In this document: piece after piece, positions 53,417 through 64,000 of the stretch
Position numbering within the stretch: position 1 is the first letter of the stretch
Layout: every line of letters starts with the position of its first letter
DNA from: Symbiotaphrina buchneri
Taxonomy: Eukaryota; Ascomycota; Symbiotaphrinales; Symbiotaphrinaceae
Assembly (NCBI GenBank): GCA_001599915.1
Contig: BCIG01000009.1
Location: forward strand, 124,001 to 188,000
Length of the DNA: 64,000 bases
Direction of reading: 5' to 3'
Position numbers and translations under genes: made by a program
The notes under the pieces: generated by a model
The model's input: only the letters and a program-made list of their open reading frames with translations
The model's database searches: none
What the model was told of the DNA's origin: nothing

Positions 53417-53427
53417 GGGCGTCTTCT

Positions 53428-53457
53428 GGGGGGGGGGGGGGAGGGGGGGGGGGGGGG

Positions 53458-53512
<55 letters not shown>
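53428..53512 (+). repeat. 85-nt poly-G tract
   Basis: G throughout except A at 53442 and 53460; the last 52 bases are uninterrupted G. It begins 12 nt after the DUF3716 stop codon. It may be a real G-quadruplex-forming tract or an assembly artefact of dark-base calling or homopolymer collapse. Confidence 0.85.
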
Positions 53513-54072
53513 CGCTGGGCTTGAAATACCCTTGCGGATGCTGGCTGGTCCAACATCTGACATTGTAAGCTTAGGCAAAAAACGACAGAAAAGTTGACTG
53601 CTTCAGTCACGAACTTGAATTTCAGACAGATAACCCTTGAATGAGAGCAAGAAGCACGAAAAACAGTAGAATGGGAAAGGTCCAGGTAGGACCAATCTGG
53701 TTCGAAACGAGCGATAAGAAAAGGTTGTTTCGTTGAATGGAGGCATCACGAGTACACTCTAGTACTCAGACCCTTGTGCAAGGTATGACAGAGAGGATCA
53801 AGCAATCGGTCATAAATGTTCAATTTTCCTGGGGTGTGCAATCAAGTGAGGATGTCGCAATGCTGGAAGAAGCTGTCGATTCATTGCTGATCCCGACGTT
53901 GATGATTATCGACTGTAGGTGATCACTCGTCATTGCTACTATGACGCAAGGAGTGATGTTGAAAGCAATAGAACAGTGCCAAACGATTCCCATCAAACCC
54001 CGATACAGATCGCTCAAACGCTCAAAAAGCACATTAATGGGAAACGCCAATCGTAACAAGAAGACAGTGGTA
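53513..54072. other. Convergent spacer before BCK1
   Basis: 560 bp after the poly-G tract, with only short open frames. It contains the BCK1 3' flank. No gene recognised. Confidence 0.5.
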
Positions 54073-57000
54073 TTAGTAAGTTCCCCTGATCTTCGCATAA
54101 AGCTCAGTGTCAAGGAAATTATAGTTTGGATCGTGTTGACAGAAGGGATGCTGATTCAACAGTGTGTCAGCGGTGGGACGTTCGGCAGGGTCACTAAAGC
54201 AATTCTTATTAGCAAACCACAAGAAGGCGAGATCTTATATCATCTTACATCTGGAAACAGTCTGCCATAAACGCCACCGCCCATGGACTGATGTTCGCAG
54301 AGACATCGTCTGGAATTGGAGGCGCTTGGTTCAGGCTTCCGAGCTTATAAATGGCACCAATAGCCTCTTCTTCGGCCCAAGGTCGTCGACCGGCAAACAT
54401 CTCCAAGACCACGCAACCAAGAGACCAAATGTCAACTTTTGCAGAATACCCGTGACCTTGAGAGCGAATAACCTCGGGTGCCATCCAAAAGACGGAACCC
54501 TGCATCGAGTTGGTCGCATCGTTTCCATAAATATTGTCAGTCTTCTTGGAGATACCAAAGTCAGAGATCTTGCACGTTCCGTCAAGGTCAAGCAAGATAT
54601 TGTCCGCTTTTAGGTCACGATGTAAAATACCCTCACGATGAAGATATGCAAGACCATCAAGAGTCTGGCGAGTGAGGGATCGTACAACGCTTTCCTCGAA
54701 TTTTCCATGTTTTCGAAGGCAGCTTCCCACGGATCCACCAGAGATATATTCCAGAAAGATGGAAATCTCCATCTCTTTGCGCTCGCAGCCGAGATATTGA
54801 ACAATGTTGACATGATCAAGATGTTGCATGGTCTCGATCTCTTGGTTCAAAGCTGCCACCAACTCCTTCATACGGTCTTGATCCTGACCGGCTGCTTTGC
54901 GATTAACTTCAACTTGCTTGACTGCCAGAAACTCTCCGGTCGTCGCATTCATTCCGAGGTACACTCTACCATATGTACCTTTCCCAATCAACTGTCCCTT
55001 GAACCATTTGAACGTCGCCTGACGTTTCGGCACATTGTCCTGAGGGAAAGCCTCGATCCTTCCGATGCGGCTACCTCGGGTAGGCTTTATTTGAACAATG
55101 TTCGCACCAAACATCTTCGTGCTTTTGCGTCGGATAATGTCACCAGATCTCTGTCCACTGGGAACTGTAGTACTCTTACGTGTTGATTGATGCGCTCCTT
55201 TCGCGACCTCACGGATCGACTTCATCCTACCCAGGCCGCCCGAGCGTCTAGTGTTTCGCTGAGCTACATTCTGAATGGATGGCCCGCCTCGTCTCAACCC
55301 TGCATCAGGAGTACTTGTACTGTGATCCTCGGAAGTAAGAGAAGATGCAGAGAGGTTGGGTAAATCGAAGAATGGCAGGTCAGGAGGTCTGCTCAAGCGG
55401 AACCCAGAAGGCTCCGCATCCATGATACTAGGGTCAACAGACGGACCTGGGGACGGTGGAGGCGATGCTTGCTGCTCCTCAAGTATCGGTTGGTCGAGAT
55501 CAAGATTAGGGAAAAAGTCGTCAAGATGGTCAATCAGAGATTCAGGTGGAGGCCTATTTGCCCAGATGTCGTCCCTTGCAAATGATTCCCGACGAAGTAA
55601 TTTACTGCCATCCTCTGGCGATTGCGCTGACCAAGTAGCCGAGCTTGCGGATGCCGGGATCTGGCGTTCACTTCGCGAACCAGTGTCTTGTATCCCGCTG
55701 TCTGGCGGATAAGCCGAACCAGATGTATCGCTGGAGTCGAGAGCGGACAATTGCGGCGATCGAAAGGCCACTGATAGTCCCTTACGAGACCTCTCAGTTT
55801 TAAGAGTCAACGATGGCCGCACAGTTTTCGCATCTGACTCATCAGCTCGTTCAGGTTTGACGTCCTCAGCTTGCGTTGTCTTTGTTTTATTCGGCATTAG
55901 GGGGATAGCAAACAAGTCATTATCGTCGGAGTCATCAGCCCTGGGGGTGGGCGTGCTTCTGGGATTTGGTTTCAGGGGCACAGCAAATAAGCCATCGTCG
56001 GAATTGTCGTCCGGTGCTTCGTTGGTCAGATCAGAAGACCTGACGAAACTAACATCCGGCTCCACAAATTCTTGGACGGCACCTTGTTGCGACAAACCTC
56101 CAGATGAAGGTGGATATTCCGACGAAGGGCTAATCGCCGGTGAAGTTCCAGGAGGGTGTTCAGGCGCCCGCTGCAATTGTGATTCCGTAGTTTTATCCGG
56201 CATTGTCAGAGTAAGAGAAGGTTTCTTTGGTGCAGAACTTGGCGGAGATGACTCTTCATAGTCTGGAACTTTGAAAACTGTGTCACCCTTTCCACGAGTC
56301 AGGCTCCCTGGACTACCAGGTGAACCACGTGAATTCGTCCTGGACGAAACATCGACGGAAGCGATGGCTCTTCTCCCTTGGACGGCTTTGTCACCACTGG
56401 GAGATATTATGTCTGTGGGCCGGCTGATAGAAGTCGCCGAAGAAGGTTCTGAAGGTAATCCAATACCGACCGTCATTTTTCCTGCATTTAAAACCGCGCT
56501 GGCTATTCCAGAGCCTGGAGATCTTTCCCAGTCGCCGATGGAAGGCCGTTGTTGCGAAACCACTGTACCCGTGAGCGACTGTCTAGCCTTTTCACCCGAC
56601 TTTTTGGATAGTGAGTTGGCCTTAATAAGAGTGCTGGACTCTGCCGGCGCCGGAGGTGGCTTTCGAAGAGGAACAAGATTGTCCGTCTTCTTATCTTCAA
56701 ACGGTGAATTGCGAGGTTGATCAAAGTCAATAATACCTTCCCTCCGAATGCCATACGAACTGCTCTCGATCGGTGACTCTCCATGGTGTTTCTGCTGTTT
56801 TGAAGCAAGATATGCCTTCGGCTTTCGCTCTACTTCTCCATGGTGCTCTTCTGCTGCAGCCTCGAGCATCGAATTTCGCTTGGATCCTTTCACGTCGCCG
56901 AAATCTGCTGGAGCATCCCCAGGCTGAGGACTTCTATCCCCGTACCATCCATCTGAAGGTAGACGGGGCATCTGGCCCATTTGCGGTCGCACAGCTTTGA

Positions 57001-59932
57001 TGGTGCCCGACCTTCCGCCAACTTCTGACGACTGGGCATCGTCAGCAGCTTGTGCTGCTTGTAGGAATGCATGGTCATCTACAGGCTTTCTGGAAGGGAC
57101 CGCCGAGAGAGGATGTGGGGATGTTGCGGTAATCTCAGCACCTGCACCACTAGAAGAACCATAGGATGCAGATATAGCGGAAAGTGGTTGACCCCGTACA
57201 AAGAACTTAAGAGTCCCCAAATGGTCAGCTTTTCTTCGGATCTGCGTCAGGGATCTATCAGAAAGTGCATCCTCATGTTCTGTCTGTCCAAGTTCGGTAA
57301 GAAAGATCTGAGTATAATTCGTATCTGAGAATCCAAGGCTTTGACAGATTGCCTTTCGGACATTTTCCGCGGAGACAGCTTCAGTAATGTCGACCAACCG
57401 ATAATTCCAACCATCGGTTGTCACAAATGCCCATCGTTTGGCGAAGCTGGCTTTTGTGACTGTGCCACCACGGCCACCCAAAGCGTGCTTCTCTTGCTGC
57501 TGCTGCTCGGGATGTGCGGAATTCGTCGAGTACTGGTCTAACGAGGTATTACTCGCGTTTACCGTCGGACGTGCGAAAGGAAGATAGACATTGGTTGGAT
57601 CAGGGGCAACATGTCTGGAACTGACAGGACTGGTTGGAGAATCAAGGCTAGGGTCATCAGGTGACCTATGACTTGAATGAGCAGACTCGTCACGTTTTTT
57701 CTTGCGGAAGACACCAAATATTCCCCGATGCTCCTTGTTCGCGCTTGCGGAGCCTTCGTTGCTAGGTTGTCTCCCAGCTGCCTCCAGTGGTATGGCACGC
57801 GGACCGTCTTGTCCATTGCGACGACTCTCTTGAGGTTTGTTGACAAGACCGACTTCGCCAATAGCTCCTCCCATACCTCCTCTTAACGTATTGGAAGCTC
57901 CAGGATTTGCTGAACTAGGTGTGCCGGATAATATTGACACAGAGTCTGTGCTGTTGCTCTTATGATGACCATAACGGCCATGGGGTGCGCTTGTCGTACT
58001 GTTCATACCACCGACGAATGCAGGTGAAGCGTAGCCTGGATTGGGGCTGCCGCTCTGAGGGCTTGAATCGTGCGACGGACGAAGTTCACTTCTGTAACTT
58101 GAGCTATACGGACCACCTGCGCCAGTCTCACTAGACGTGGCTGGGCTGTGTTTCTTGGATCCTGGAGGGCCAGACCTGGGTTGTCCGTATTCAGAGATGT
58201 TGGGCTGACTTGTAACGGCAAGGGAGTTGCTGTACACCGGAAGCGTACTTGTCCGGTTCGCCGAGAATCTTCTCGCACCCATACCAAATCCAGGCGACCT
58301 CTTCGGGAATTGATTCCCAGGACTTTCTTCCCCGTCTAATCCCGTAGCAGGCGTCGCGAGGTTTGGAGAGTTATCCAGGGAGTTGTCAAGGGGATTCGCG
58401 CTCAGTGCTTGCTGATAAGATTCTCTCCTTGCCGCTGGCGGTTTCGGAAGTCCGCTGTTTCCAGTGTCCACAATCCTACGTATCAGCCTCCGCATCCGCT
58501 TTCCTTCCTCTCTTTCTCTGGCTTGGTCCCAACCTGTCCCACTTTTGCTGCACTCCTTTGCTAGCTGAGGGTAGACAGTCTGGTACAGCATACTAAAGTT
58601 GCCTTTACCACCCTGTCCACCTTGTCCTATCTCCAGAAAGTCGGCACCCTGCAGATTCAGATTCTTAAATGCTTCTTGCCAGTCATTGGAGAAGCCATTA
58701 GCTGCTAACCAGATGAGCACCCTATCTAGGGGCCATTGTTCTGATGCATCATTGGGAGACGGGGAATTAGACGTATTACTGCTAGTATGCTGATGATTGC
58801 CTGTCGGAACAGCAGAAAGGCCGTAAGGTAGTGGTATCGGATCGTGAATAGATTGACGCTGGCCACCGGAAGATTGCTCGTGATGGTCACGGCTTGATGT
58901 TATATGATTATGCCTGGTCAGAGGTGTTGGCGGGACTTCGTATCCTCTCTCGCCAGAATCTCCTTGTAAGGGCGGCGGTGAAGCAATATCGTAAAGACCT
59001 TGGGCGCTTGAGAGCCTCCTGCTCTTATCTAGCCTAGATGGCTGACTATTGTCCATTTGTCTAGCATTCTGTTGTTGCTCCATGGACCCAGGGACGGTGG
59101 GATAAGCACTGGACGCAGCACCCCCAACCCCAGCCAGGTCATTATTTGAGCCATACATCTGCTCTCTCGGAATCGGTGCATTTGGAAAGGTCTGTGGGGA
59201 GGGCTGATGCGTACGAAAGTTTTGTGGCCCTGGCGTATACGGTACATGAGGAGTCTGAGGTTGATTCATGTTGCCAGGAAAAGGCGGTGGGGGTGGTAAT
59301 CCCTGCGGTCTCCAAGGGTAAGGCCAGTTATGTGGCACTCCCATTGGCGGACCTTGGAATTGCCCCGGTGCAGGACCCGGAGGCGGTCCGGGAGGTGGAG
59401 GAAGAACCATCCCTGGGCCCGGGCCTGGTGGCGGCCTCGGTGGTGGAGGAGGTAGGCTCATCATATGCCCCTGCGGTCCCGGAGAATTCAACGGTGTCAG
59501 GGACGGGACATATTGGGCAGGCCGTTGAGGGTCTAAAACATGAGCCGCCGAGGCATGCCGCTGACCTTGGCCATAAGGTGACTGGGTGGGCCCACCTTGC
59601 CGCACGCCGGACCTGTACAGTGGCTGCTGCCCCGACGCAGAATCCGAAGTAGCCGCCCTTTGTCTCTGTCCGGCCTGTACCCCAGCCGGCGAATATGGGT
59701 GGTTTCCCCCGGCTATCGAAGGATAGGGAGAGCCCATCCCCATCGAGGGAATGTGAAGTCCCGATGCAGTATTTGCAGCATTGAAATTCGGTACGTCACT
59801 TAATATCAAGTCGTCTGGGATCGCCCCTGGGGTATTTGATCGAGGCGCCGGAGGTGGAGTACCTGTCTGCCGTGCATTTAGATCGGACGCGTTTGATCGA
59901 GCTGAAGAAGAACGCTGGCGTGAGGACGCCAT
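54073..59932 (-). CDS. BCK1: MAP kinase kinase kinase of the cell wall integrity pathway (Bck1/Mkh1)
   Basis: Relays the Pkc1 signal to the Mkk and Slt2-type kinases that maintain the cell wall. Exons 59932-54249 and 54193-54073 give 1934 residues. The N terminus is Pro/Ser/Gly-rich. A SAM-like segment (WLAANGFSNDWQEAFKNLNL) is followed by a Ras-association-like fold (WAFVTTDGWNYRLVDITEAV). Long disordered regulatory sequence leads to the C-terminal kinase: LIGKGTYGRVYLGMNATTGE, AVKQVEV with the ATP Lys, HRDLKADNILL, DFGISKK and MAPEVI. The 55-nt intron near the end joins ADCFQI to DPAERPTADTLLNQHPFC; the protein stops after NFLDTELYAKIRGTY. The kinase domain clearly matches the Bck1 branch rather than Ste11 or Ssk2. 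Confidence 0.93.
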
Positions 59933-61007
59933 AGCTTTCGGATAGACTCAAAATTCCCCTTATGGAAGGCGCCCCTTGGTAGCGCACTACCGGCGGGAAA
60001 GCAGGATGTGTCCACGAAGTATATCGTTTCCCTCCATTGAGCGAATGTACTCGAGTTCCACCAACTGACAGCAACTGAACACGCAGCTCCCTTTGGTCGG
60101 CAGATGTAGCTACTGCCCCTCAGGTTTCTGCTGATCTCGAGCTCGTTTGCCCGAGAAGATGGTCCTCCGCCGCTTTTTAATGTCAAGCCCAACTTTTGCT
60201 GGATGTAAAGGACCCGGCTGACATCTAGTCAGTCCTCGTGCTTTGTAGCCTTGTTTGTTCAATGCTCTTTGTTTTTAGGGAGCAAGCAGGAGTGCATGCG
60301 ACGATGGGCAATCGAACCGTGAACGAAACTTACCGCAGGACCGATCGCTCTAGGTTCACTTCTAATAGGACAATCCGGGGCAAGACTCAGGAACCATGGC
60401 AATTTGTCTAATCAACGTGGAGTTTGACAGCGCACCATCCAGGCAAGTTCAAGAAGAAAAGACGAGCGCTTCCCGGCAAGCAGCTGAAGTGAGCTTGGCT
60501 GTAACACCCGCTAAATAACGAGCGGTATGAGACACTGCGAAAGACGCCTACGGCACCTACCGAGCTGCGGAATACGGTCCCTAGCTTTGGTACCCGTGCC
60601 AGATTTCCTTCCTTACCTAAAGGGTCCGTTTGTCAGTCCTGTTAATTGACCTGCCTCACCCGTGCTTCCAGAAGTGTTTGCAGCCCTTGGCGTTCTCCTG
60701 ACGAGATAAACACCATCTACAGAATCTGCCATAATTTCTGACTATGGGCAAGGCAAGGGTCCTCTACAGTGTACATCCCTTACCCAAATATAGAAGCGCG
60801 GGGACGCTTAAGGTACGCCTCGAGGGCCTGTCACGGAGAATGCTCACAGCTCACAACTCACAGCATACTAATAACGAGGACCAGCCATAGTCTCTTCCGT
60901 GAATTAATTCATATGCATACTGTTTCTTTCTATATTCAAAACCACTCCCATTTCCGGAACCGCCGTCGCTCAAATGCAGGTATCAACAACTAAAGCAACG
61001 CTCGTCA
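59933..61007. other. Region upstream of BCK1
   Basis: 1.07 kb between the BCK1 start and the POL2 stop, both genes on the minus strand. It should contain the BCK1 promoter and leader. No additional gene or motif can be supported. Confidence 0.5.
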
Positions 61008-64000
61008 TCATGCCATTTCCATGACCTCCTTGACCACGTCGCCTAGGAGTCTAAGGCCATAGAAGGATGCCACCCGGTCCATAACGCCTAGTTTCCTTTC
61101 CACTTCGTCCTTTTTCATCGTACATACCCATTCTCCGCTGCATGAACAATGTTCCATAAGCTCATTGACCCTGATGCTCTTGCACTTCCCACATCTGAGA
61201 TCTTGTGTCTGCCATTCCACCACGAGACGTTGTACACGGGCAACTAGCCTCTCCTCCACCGCAACATGACGATATTCAGCATTGCAGGTCGGGCATTTCC
61301 ATGCTTTGGCCCCTGAATTGGGACCTTGTTCAGGCAATAGGTCTTCGTCGCGGCAAAGGTCAAGATCTCGTGCCATTGTACACTCATCGCACACCAGTTG
61401 CTCAATCTTCAAACTCTCGCTTGGGTTCTGGAAGTGTGCTTCGGAGCTGAACTCTCGCACTTCGAAGAGGGCCAGCAGCTGTTTCCGTATCAAACGCACT
61501 TCGAGCGAGATTGTCTTGTCCAAACTAAGCACCTGACAGATGCTCTTGACGAGCTGAAGGACCGGATTGGAGAGGTGCAGGTGCGAGCCAGGCAGTTCAG
61601 GGAAAGCATAATCGGCTGCAAGATCTGGATGGAGAAGTTCATCCCGCTGGCGTCGTATAAGCTGGGTAACTTGCTTCTTCAAAGCCTTCGAAAACTCATC
61701 CCCAAGCACGTCTTTGCTTTCGTCCTCATCTGTATTGTTCATTGGCAATTGTGTAAGCCTAGGAGTACTCGTCAAATCTCCGTTACTGGCCTTTGGACGT
61801 TTTCGGTCATGCATCTTTTCAATGAACTTTACAACCCATTCGTGGAAAACCGGTTGCAGTGGTGCTGGTAAGAATGTGCTCAGCTGCCAGTGCATGACGG
61901 TGTCTAGCTGCTGTGACTCAGCCGCCACAACCTCCTGACAAGCCTTGCCGCCATAGTTGTATTCATCATACCAGGCTAGGTAATCCCAGTATTCCTTGAT
62001 CTCAAGGTCCAGGAAGTAAAACAGTGGTTTAGCCTTGATTGACTTCAGAATATATTGGCTGTAGGCATATGCGTTTCCAACCTCAGCCTTGGTCGTCTGA
62101 AGAAGGAGACGATTGGCATTGGCGAAGATGACATTAGAACCAACACGTCGAAAGTCAGTCATGAGCTGCTGGAAAGCTTTCTTTGACATCATCTGCACGT
62201 AGTAGTGCAATGAGCGGTCATAGAAGAAGGACTCGGGACTTTCGACCCAGCGGACCAAATGCTGTACCATGATATCCGCCATATCACTACCCCTGGTAGC
62301 TTCGGCCCACCAGGCTTTGACCATCTCCCGCAGGACTTGGATGCCTATAGTGGTAAATGCACTTTCAGAGTAAAGAACATTGGTACCATCCTCAGTAGCT
62401 TCATCTATCGGACCAGCAGGGTTGAGTGATACTGAGTCGCTTCCTTCCATTTCATTGATCATTGAAGAAGTCAGAATCGTATTTATGGCTAGATTCTTGA
62501 CTTCTAGCTCGATGCATACGGTGGAATATGTGGAAGGGTTGTTGACCGACGGCATCTCCACGGTTTCCATAGATCGGAGTATATCATCCTTCTCATACCC
62601 AGCGTGATCTGGTCGAGGACTTGCCGACCACCAAAGAACAACATTATTCTGTTGCAGTCTTCGTGCATATGCAATATCGATCAAGAATTTTGGGTCATCT
62701 TTTTCGATATTGCAGATTGGAATATCTCCATATCTGGCCAATCCAGTCAAGTGAGAGATCCAGTTTCCCAGTGCGAGATAGTGGTGAATAAGTCGTCGAG
62801 CAAAGACCGGTTGCCATCCCAGCGCTGGAAGACTACTGTCAATTTGCTCATAACGAAGTGACAGGATCGGAAACTCATTCAGGACCGGGATGTCATGTGT
62901 CAGCAGGCGACGTTGTGCCGATTGTATGACTAGCATCAAAGGCATAGTCTCATGTTTTCGCAGCTTTTTCACCAGGTCTGATATTTCGAGGTGAGCTTTT
63001 CTCTTCGTTGTTGCGAGTGTAGTCTTGAAATGCAACTTTTCCTGGTACTGAAAGGTGTCCTGCCATGTCTGCCCAACGGATTCCTGCAATCTTTTGACCA
63101 ATTGATCAGCGTACAGTTTGTCCATGTTGGGGAAGGCCTGCGTGTCCCGAGAGCGGTTCAGCACGACTACATGCGCTTCATCCTTAGTCGTGGAGAATAA
63201 AGCGAAGAACTGTCTTTCTCCCGAGACGGCGTGGTAGAGATATATGTATCCCATAGAAGCTTGTGATAGATACGGCTGTCGTGCAGGCGCTCTCCGTAGG
63301 CTCTCAAGGTCAAACCCTTGCTCTAGTCCCTTTCCAAGAACACCACGTTGACTTTCGTCAAACGTGCAGAGACTGCCGAGTTCAAGCAGCGCACGTATGT
63401 TCAGTGGCACGTTCTTCTCATAGACGCCTTCCACGCTTGGATGATTGAAGAGGAAGCCCAATTTCTCGGTTTCGTCCACATAGACATCTTCGGGCATGGT
63501 GAGCTTGAAGAGATGTACAGAAGGATGACCATTTGGCAGAGTGTGGTTGACTTTCTCCACCGAGCATTTCTCAATGTCCACATCTGGTAGTTCTTTGCCC
63601 TTGAGATTGAGGTACAGCTGACGCTGCACCTTGACCCTAAGGCTGTGGATCTTTTTGTCAATCAACACAAAAGCACGGACTTCTCCTGGAACATCCGTGT
63701 CTCGTAGTTGCAGGACTTGCCAGGTGCTGGTAAAGAGTAGCTCGGCCTGATTGCGGAAGAAACTTCCTATAGCATCACCTGCTACAGTGCTTCGCTCACC
63801 AAATAGTTGTCTCCGTCTCGTTCGTGCTTGCTTTTGGATCTTCCATTTCTTCTTCTGGTATTGAAGCCACCCTTCGTAGTCCTCTGTCATAGAAGGCATC
63901 TTCGTCGGCAAGCTGGCGTATGGGTCGGCTGACACAGCAGCTTGTGACTCCGGAGCCTTGCGTTTCTGCACTAACTTTGTGACGACTCCAGTTTTGGGCT
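61008..64000 (-). CDS. POL2: DNA polymerase epsilon catalytic subunit, C-terminal part
   Basis: Leading-strand replicative polymerase. The frame is open from the right edge (encoding PKTGVVTKLVQKRKAPES) to the stop at 61008, about 997 residues; the polymerase and exonuclease half lies outside the window. What is present is the catalytically inactive C-terminal half: EDYEGWLQYQKKKWKIQKQA, then RTRRRQLF, YLYHAVSGERQFFALFSTTK, SLHYYVQMMSKKAFQQL and LEIKEYWDYLAWYDEYNYGG. It ends with two Cys-rich zinc/metal sites: VCDECTMARDLDLC with WKCPTCNAEY, then LRCGKCKSIRV with CSCSGEWVC, which bind Dpb2 in yeast. No intron is seen in this part. Confidence 0.95.
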   Translation of the reverse strand, partial: PKTGVVTKLVQKRKAPESQAAVSADPYASLPTKMPSMTEDYEGWLQYQKKKWKIQKQARTRRRQLFGERSTVAGDAIGSFFRNQAELLFTSTWQVLQLRDTDVPGEVRAFVLIDKKIHSLRVKVQRQLYLNLKGKELPDVDIEKCSVEKVNHTLPNGHPSVHLFKLTMPEDVYVDETEKLGFLFNHPSVEGVYEKNVPLNIRALLELGSLCTFDESQRGVLGKGLEQGFDLESLRRAPARQPYLSQASMGYIYLYHAVSGERQFFALFSTTKDEAHVVVLNRSRDTQAFPNMDKLYADQLVKRLQESVGQTWQDTFQYQEKLHFKTTLATTKRKAHLEISDLVKKLRKHETMPLMLVIQSAQRRLLTHDIPVLNEFPILSLRYEQIDSSLPALGWQPVFARRLIHHYLALGNWISHLTGLARYGDIPICNIEKDDPKFLIDIAYARRLQQNNVVLWWSASPRPDHAGYEKDDILRSMETVEMPSVNNPSTYSTVCIELEVKNLAINTILTSSMINEMEGSDSVSLNPAGPIDEATEDGTNVLYSESAFTTIGIQVLREMVKAWWAEATRGSDMADIMVQHLVRWVESPESFFYDRSLHYYVQMMSKKAFQQLMTDFRRVGSNVIFANANRLLLQTTKAEVGNAYAYSQYILKSIKAKPLFYFLDLEIKEYWDYLAWYDEYNYGGKACQEVVAAESQQLDTVMHWQLSTFLPAPLQPVFHEWVVKFIEKMHDRKRPKASNGDLTSTPRLTQLPMNNTDEDESKDVLGDEFSKALKKQVTQLIRRQRDELLHPDLAADYAFPELPGSHLHLSNPVLQLVKSICQVLSLDKTISLEVRLIRKQLLALFEVREFSSEAHFQNPSESLKIEQLVCDECTMARDLDLCRDEDLLPEQGPNSGAKAWKCPTCNAEYRHVAVEERLVARVQRLVVEWQTQDLRCGKCKSIRVNELMEHCSCSGEWVCTMKKDEVERKLGVMDRVASFYGLRLLGDVVKEVMEMA

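Noticed and set aside
53032-53610. 192-codon minus-strand open frame with a long proline run
   Set aside because: The prolines are just the complement of the poly-G tract, and the rest is antisense to the DUF3716 gene.

Overview
The window is nuclear DNA of a filamentous ascomycete (Pezizomycotina, probably Eurotiomycetes-like). Genes are compact and cut by many 44-170 nt GT-AG introns with CTRAC-type branch sites. The proteins are typically fungal: a Bck1-type MAPKKK, a lipase/NB-ARC protein, a DUF3716 protein, a fungal FHA splicing factor and long low-complexity regulators. The species is not identified. Exon joins were worked out by hand from reading phase and family alignment from memory; no search was run.

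Layout: 0.4-5.0 kb, a Sec7-PH Arf-GEF (-). 5.1-7.4 kb, no gene seen. 7.45-8.6 kb, UNC-50/GMH1 (+), with a 4-nt exon. 9.04-9.22 kb, an intron-bearing tRNA-Ile gene with a second insertion in its T arm. 9.7-12.9 kb, mitochondrial IF-2 (+). 13.5-14.3 kb, HAD dehalogenase (-). 14.6-15.4 kb, HNH protein (+). 15.5-16.9 kb, TSR3 (-). 17-19.7 kb, GGA adaptor (+). 20.0-20.9 kb, PP28/PDAP1-like (-). 21.6-24.4 kb, an unrecognised conserved-looking regulator-like protein (-). 25.4-28.5 kb, a large PPR-like probable mitochondrial protein (+). 28.8-29.8 kb, mitochondrial enoyl-CoA hydratase (+). 29.9-31.6 kb, AMSH deubiquitinase (-). 32.2-34.1 kb, Mtf1-like protein (+). 34.7-36.0 kb, App1-type phosphatase (+). 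36.4-36.9 kb, small LEA-like mitochondrial protein (+). 37.1-38.1 kb, SNIP1/Pml1 FHA protein (-). 39.0-40.0 kb, fungal F-box/2EXR-like protein (+). 41.3-46.1 kb, lipase-NB-ARC STAND protein (+). 52.8-53.4 kb, DUF3716 protein (+), followed by an 85-nt poly-G tract. 54.1-59.9 kb, BCK1 (-). 61.0 kb to the right edge, the C-terminal half of POL2 (-).

The unusual part is 46.6-51.0 kb. Six arrays of short units, each opening with AGCGACG, are assembled into higher-order repeats. The three left arrays read on + and the three right arrays on -. A perfect 15-nt palindrome lies in the gap where orientation flips. Between the arrays are diverged duplicated blocks and short shreds resembling host genes: an Mtf1-like piece whose intact relative lies at 33.1 kb, a LEU1-like piece and a Zn2Cys6-factor-like piece. 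I recognise no transposase or known element family.

Functional themes: several genes serve mitochondria (IF-2, Mtf1, PPR-like, enoyl-CoA hydratase, LEA-like). Four act in Arf/Golgi/endosome traffic (Sec7-PH, UNC-50, GGA, AMSH). The remainder are ordinary nuclear, ribosome and signalling functions.
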